Shown piece by piece: positions 62,052 through 64,000 of a stretch of 64,000 nucleotides of DNA. The notes under the pieces were generated by a model. It had not been told where the DNA came from. It ran no database searches and was given only the letters and a program-made list of their open reading frames with translations. The position numbers and the translations under genes are program-made. Origin of the DNA: Halonatronomonas betaini (lineage in GTDB: Bacteria; Bacillota; Halanaerobiia; Halanaerobiales; Halarsenatibacteraceae); NCBI RefSeq assembly GCF_015666175.1, contig NZ_JADPIE010000005.1:62001-126000 (forward strand), read 5' to 3'. Position 1 is the stretch's first letter, and the number at the start of each line of letters is the position of its first letter.

Positions 62052-63260
62052 TTAGATATTTTCCCTCTCATCTTTGAAAGTTTCAATTCCTTCAGCAAAA
62101 TCCTCTTTAAGTTCAGCTAAAGCCTTTTTATAATCAAATTCCTGATTCTCTATTAATTTACTCAATAACTTTCTATAGCTATCGGTACCAAGTAATAAGT
62201 CTATAAAATACCTATTATCGTCTAATTTAAAGAAATCAAATTCTTCCGGATGGAGTTTAATAATCTCCGCCATCAGAGTTAATCCAACTTCAAGAGAGTC
62301 AACTTTATCTGGGTCTGTAATGAATAATTGGATCCCATTACAGTTTTCCCCCTGATGTTTAGAGCTTTTCGGAGAAAAATTTAAAGGCCTATAACCGACA
62401 CCAGGCAATTCATAGCCTCTCATCTTTAATGTTAAAACCATACTATTTAACCAGGGTGCTCCGACTATCTGAAATGGCAGGGTTGTTCCCCGACCTTCAG
62501 ATAAGTTAGTCCCTTCAAATATTGCTGTAACTGGATAAAGCATCGTTGCTTCAGTTGAAGGAATATTAGGCGAAGGAGCTAACCAGGGTTCAGATATCTC
62601 CTGACAGGTCTCTCCATGCCAATTTTTTAATTCAATAACCTCTAAACCATCTCCAGGCTCTGGTCCCTCAATTTTTCCAGTCTTAACTGCCCAGATAGCC
62701 AGTTCACCAACTGTCATACCATGGCGTAGAGGCAGACTTGTCGCCCCCACAAAAGACTGAAAATTTTCATCAAGTAAATTCCCTTCAACTTTTCTTCCTA
62801 AAGGATTGTATCTATCCAGGATCACAAAATTCAAGTCATTTTCTTTAGCTGCTTCCAGACAGTAAAAAAGTGTACTGATATAAGTATAATATCTAACTCC
62901 AACATCCTGAATATCAAAGATAAGAGTCTCAAGCCCCTCTAAAACCTCAGCTGATGGCCTCTTATTATCTCCATAAAGGCTAATTACTGGCAGGCCACTA
63001 GCAGGATCTTTAGAATCATCGACTTTCTCCCCGGCAGCTGCACTGCCTCTAAAGCCATGCTCAGGGGCAAATATTTTCTGGATATCTAACTGGAAATTTA
63101 ATCTTAAATCATTTAATAATAAATCTAGATTCTGTCTCATCTGATGATCTCTACCGGTATGGTTGGTTATCAAGCCAGTAGGGCCGGTAAATGGAATCTG
63201 AACCTCTTTTGCAATAACTCTATCTAAACCTGATCTGTATTGACTGGAACACTCACTCAT
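62052..63260 (-). CDS. NamZ-like exo-beta-N-acetylmuramidase (DUF1343)
   Basis: 402 residues with the DUF1343 landmarks: GLITNHTGRD, APEHGFRG, ISLYGDNKRPS, FDIQDVGVRYYTYISTL, LDRYNPLGRKVEGNLL, and APSPNIPS. NamZ removes terminal MurNAc from peptidoglycan fragments. With NagZ downstream (29 bp) the two could strip both sugars from glycan chains. No clear signal peptide. ATG 63260 follows AGGAGG. Confidence 0.9.
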   Translation of the reverse strand: MSECSSQYRSGLDRVIAKEVQIPFTGPTGLITNHTGRDHQMRQNLDLLLNDLRLNFQLDIQKIFAPEHGFRGSAAAGEKVDDSKDPASGLPVISLYGDNKRPSAEVLEGLETLIFDIQDVGVRYYTYISTLFYCLEAAKENDLNFVILDRYNPLGRKVEGNLLDENFQSFVGATSLPLRHGMTVGELAIWAVKTGKIEGPEPGDGLEVIELKNWHGETCQEISEPWLAPSPNIPSTEATMLYPVTAIFEGTNLSEGRGTTLPFQIVGAPWLNSMVLTLKMRGYELPGVGYRPLNFSPKSSKHQGENCNGIQLFITDPDKVDSLEVGLTLMAEIIKLHPEEFDFFKLDDNRYFIDLLLGTDSYRKLLSKLIENQEFDYKKALAELKEDFAEGIETFKDERENI

Positions 63261-63289
63261 AAATATTACCTCCTAATCTAATCTTAAAA

Positions 63290-63311
63290 ACTCCAGATTG
63301 TAATCTGGAGT
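63290..63311 (-). terminator. Terminator of the permease operon
   Basis: Near-perfect palindromic stem ACTCCAGATT / AATCTGGAGT with a minimal loop, then TTTTTAAG on the minus strand. It separates the dpp-type operon from namZ. Confidence 0.82.
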
Positions 63312-63324
63312 TTATTATATCATA

Positions 63325-64000
63325 TTAATCAACCATATTTGGATCAAGTGCATCTCTCAACCCATCACCGAGTATATTAAATGATAAAACTGCAAGCATT
63401 ATTGCTATTCCTGGAAAAGTCGAAACCCACCAGGCCTGTCGTATTATCTGCCTTCCAGTATTTAACATCTCGCCCCATGAAGGTGTTGGTGGTTGAACAC
63501 CTAATCCTAAAAAACTAAGTGAAGACTCAGTTATTATAGCTCCTGCCATACCTAAAGTAGCCATTACAATAATAGGTGCTATACAATTTGGCAGCATATG
63601 TTTAAATATAATTCTAAATGTGTTAGCTCCCATTGCTTTGGCTGCGCTTACAAATTCTTTGTTTTTCAATGAGAGAAATTCGCCTCTAACAACCCTGGCA
63701 TATCCTACCCAATTAACTATTCCTATTGCCAGCATTATATTAAATAAACTGGCTCCTAAAACTGCCACCAGGGCTATAGCCAGTAAGATACTTGGAAAAG
63801 CCAGTAATACATCAACTATTCTCATTATTATTCCATCTACATAACCACCATAATATCCGGCTAATGTTCCAAAGATAACCCCCAGCAAACCTGAAATGCC
63901 AACTGCTATAATGCCAACTAACAAGGAAATTCTGGTACCATAAATTATTCTTGTTAGAATGTCCCTGCCCATTCTATCAGTTCCTAATAAATGTTGAGAT
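63325..64000 (-). CDS. DppC/OppC-type ABC transporter permease, N-terminus cut by window edge
   Basis: The last 225 codons of a permease. Reading continues without stop to the window edge, through QHLLGTDRMGRDILTRIIYG, a canonical motif before the membrane core, so the ATG at 63972 is internal. It carries the EAA-type loop AAKAMGANTFRIIFKHMLPN for ATPase contact, and ends in LGDGLRDALDPNM, typical of DppC. It imports peptides or sugar oligomers; the nearby salvage genes make muropeptides a possibility. Confidence 0.92.
   Translation of the reverse strand, partial: SQHLLGTDRMGRDILTRIIYGTRISLLVGIIAVGISGLLGVIFGTLAGYYGGYVDGIIMRIVDVLLAFPSILLAIALVAVLGASLFNIMLAIGIVNWVGYARVVRGEFLSLKNKEFVSAAKAMGANTFRIIFKHMLPNCIAPIIVMATLGMAGAIITESSLSFLGLGVQPPTPSWGEMLNTGRQIIRQAWWVSTFPGIAIMLAVLSFNILGDGLRDALDPNMVD

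Noticed and set aside
1-64000. tRNA, rRNA, insertion sequences or prophage genes
   Set aside because: No cloverleaf, rRNA-like stretch, transposase, integrase or phage structural gene was found on reading both strands; a dedicated scan was not possible.

Overview
The window is a low-GC bacterial chromosome segment. Its genes are closely packed, carry strong AGGAGG-type ribosome binding sites, and mostly encode acidic proteins. The gene set points to an anaerobic, probably halophilic, outer-membrane-bearing Firmicute of the Halanaerobiales type; this placement is inferred. The supporting signs are Firmicute regulators (TRAP/MtrB, RsbV/RsbW-like switches), a beta-barrel outer-membrane protein ending in Phe, Tat-exported respiratory enzymes, and at least one selenocysteine gene. 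No rRNA, tRNA, CRISPR, prophage or insertion sequence was seen. The two ends cut a GNAT acetyltransferase (left) and a DppC-type permease (right).

Left part (1-13 kb): a double universal stress protein and a patatin lipase, then a plus-strand respiratory operon. That operon encodes a TorD-like chaperone, a Tat-exported four-cluster ferredoxin subunit, a Tat-exported molybdopterin oxidoreductase, and an exported triple-rhodanese protein read through two in-frame UGA codons, so a predicted double selenoprotein. Next come DnaK, a cold-shock protein, an MscS channel and small proteins. At 13-19 kb lies a minus-strand signalling block: PHP protein, winged-helix protein, HD-GYP protein, CZB-type chemoreceptor, RsbW-like kinase and two STAS proteins.

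Middle (19-41 kb): transporters (TDT, ClcA, CstA, NSS with a 30-residue partner, SLC13, MFS), UppP, hydrolases and the Tat translocase (TatA, TatC), which serves the four Tat substrates in the window. A trp regulatory unit sits at 31.7-33.5 kb: mtrB (TRAP), a leader with exactly eleven (G/U)AG-type triplets, an intrinsic terminator, and a second six-triplet run over the trpB ribosome binding site and start.

Right part (41-64 kb): a Tat-exported 5'-nucleotidase and a sulfur/selenium-type cluster (metallo-beta-lactamase/rhodanese protein, SLC13 transporter, two YeeE/YedE halves). Between two minus-strand terminators at 47.9-48.2 kb is an unexplained array of 24 head-to-tail 11-bp units. Then follow a dCache chemoreceptor, a second cold-shock gene, two HD-GYP proteins, a DOMON protein, a DUF302/outer-membrane-barrel fusion, YeiH, and a peptidoglycan-salvage set (BadF-type sugar kinase, NagZ, NamZ) beside a peptide/oligomer permease.

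Three genes (patatin, PHP, DUF302-barrel) have a good ribosome binding site but only ATA or ATT at the right distance, which suggests non-canonical start codons.
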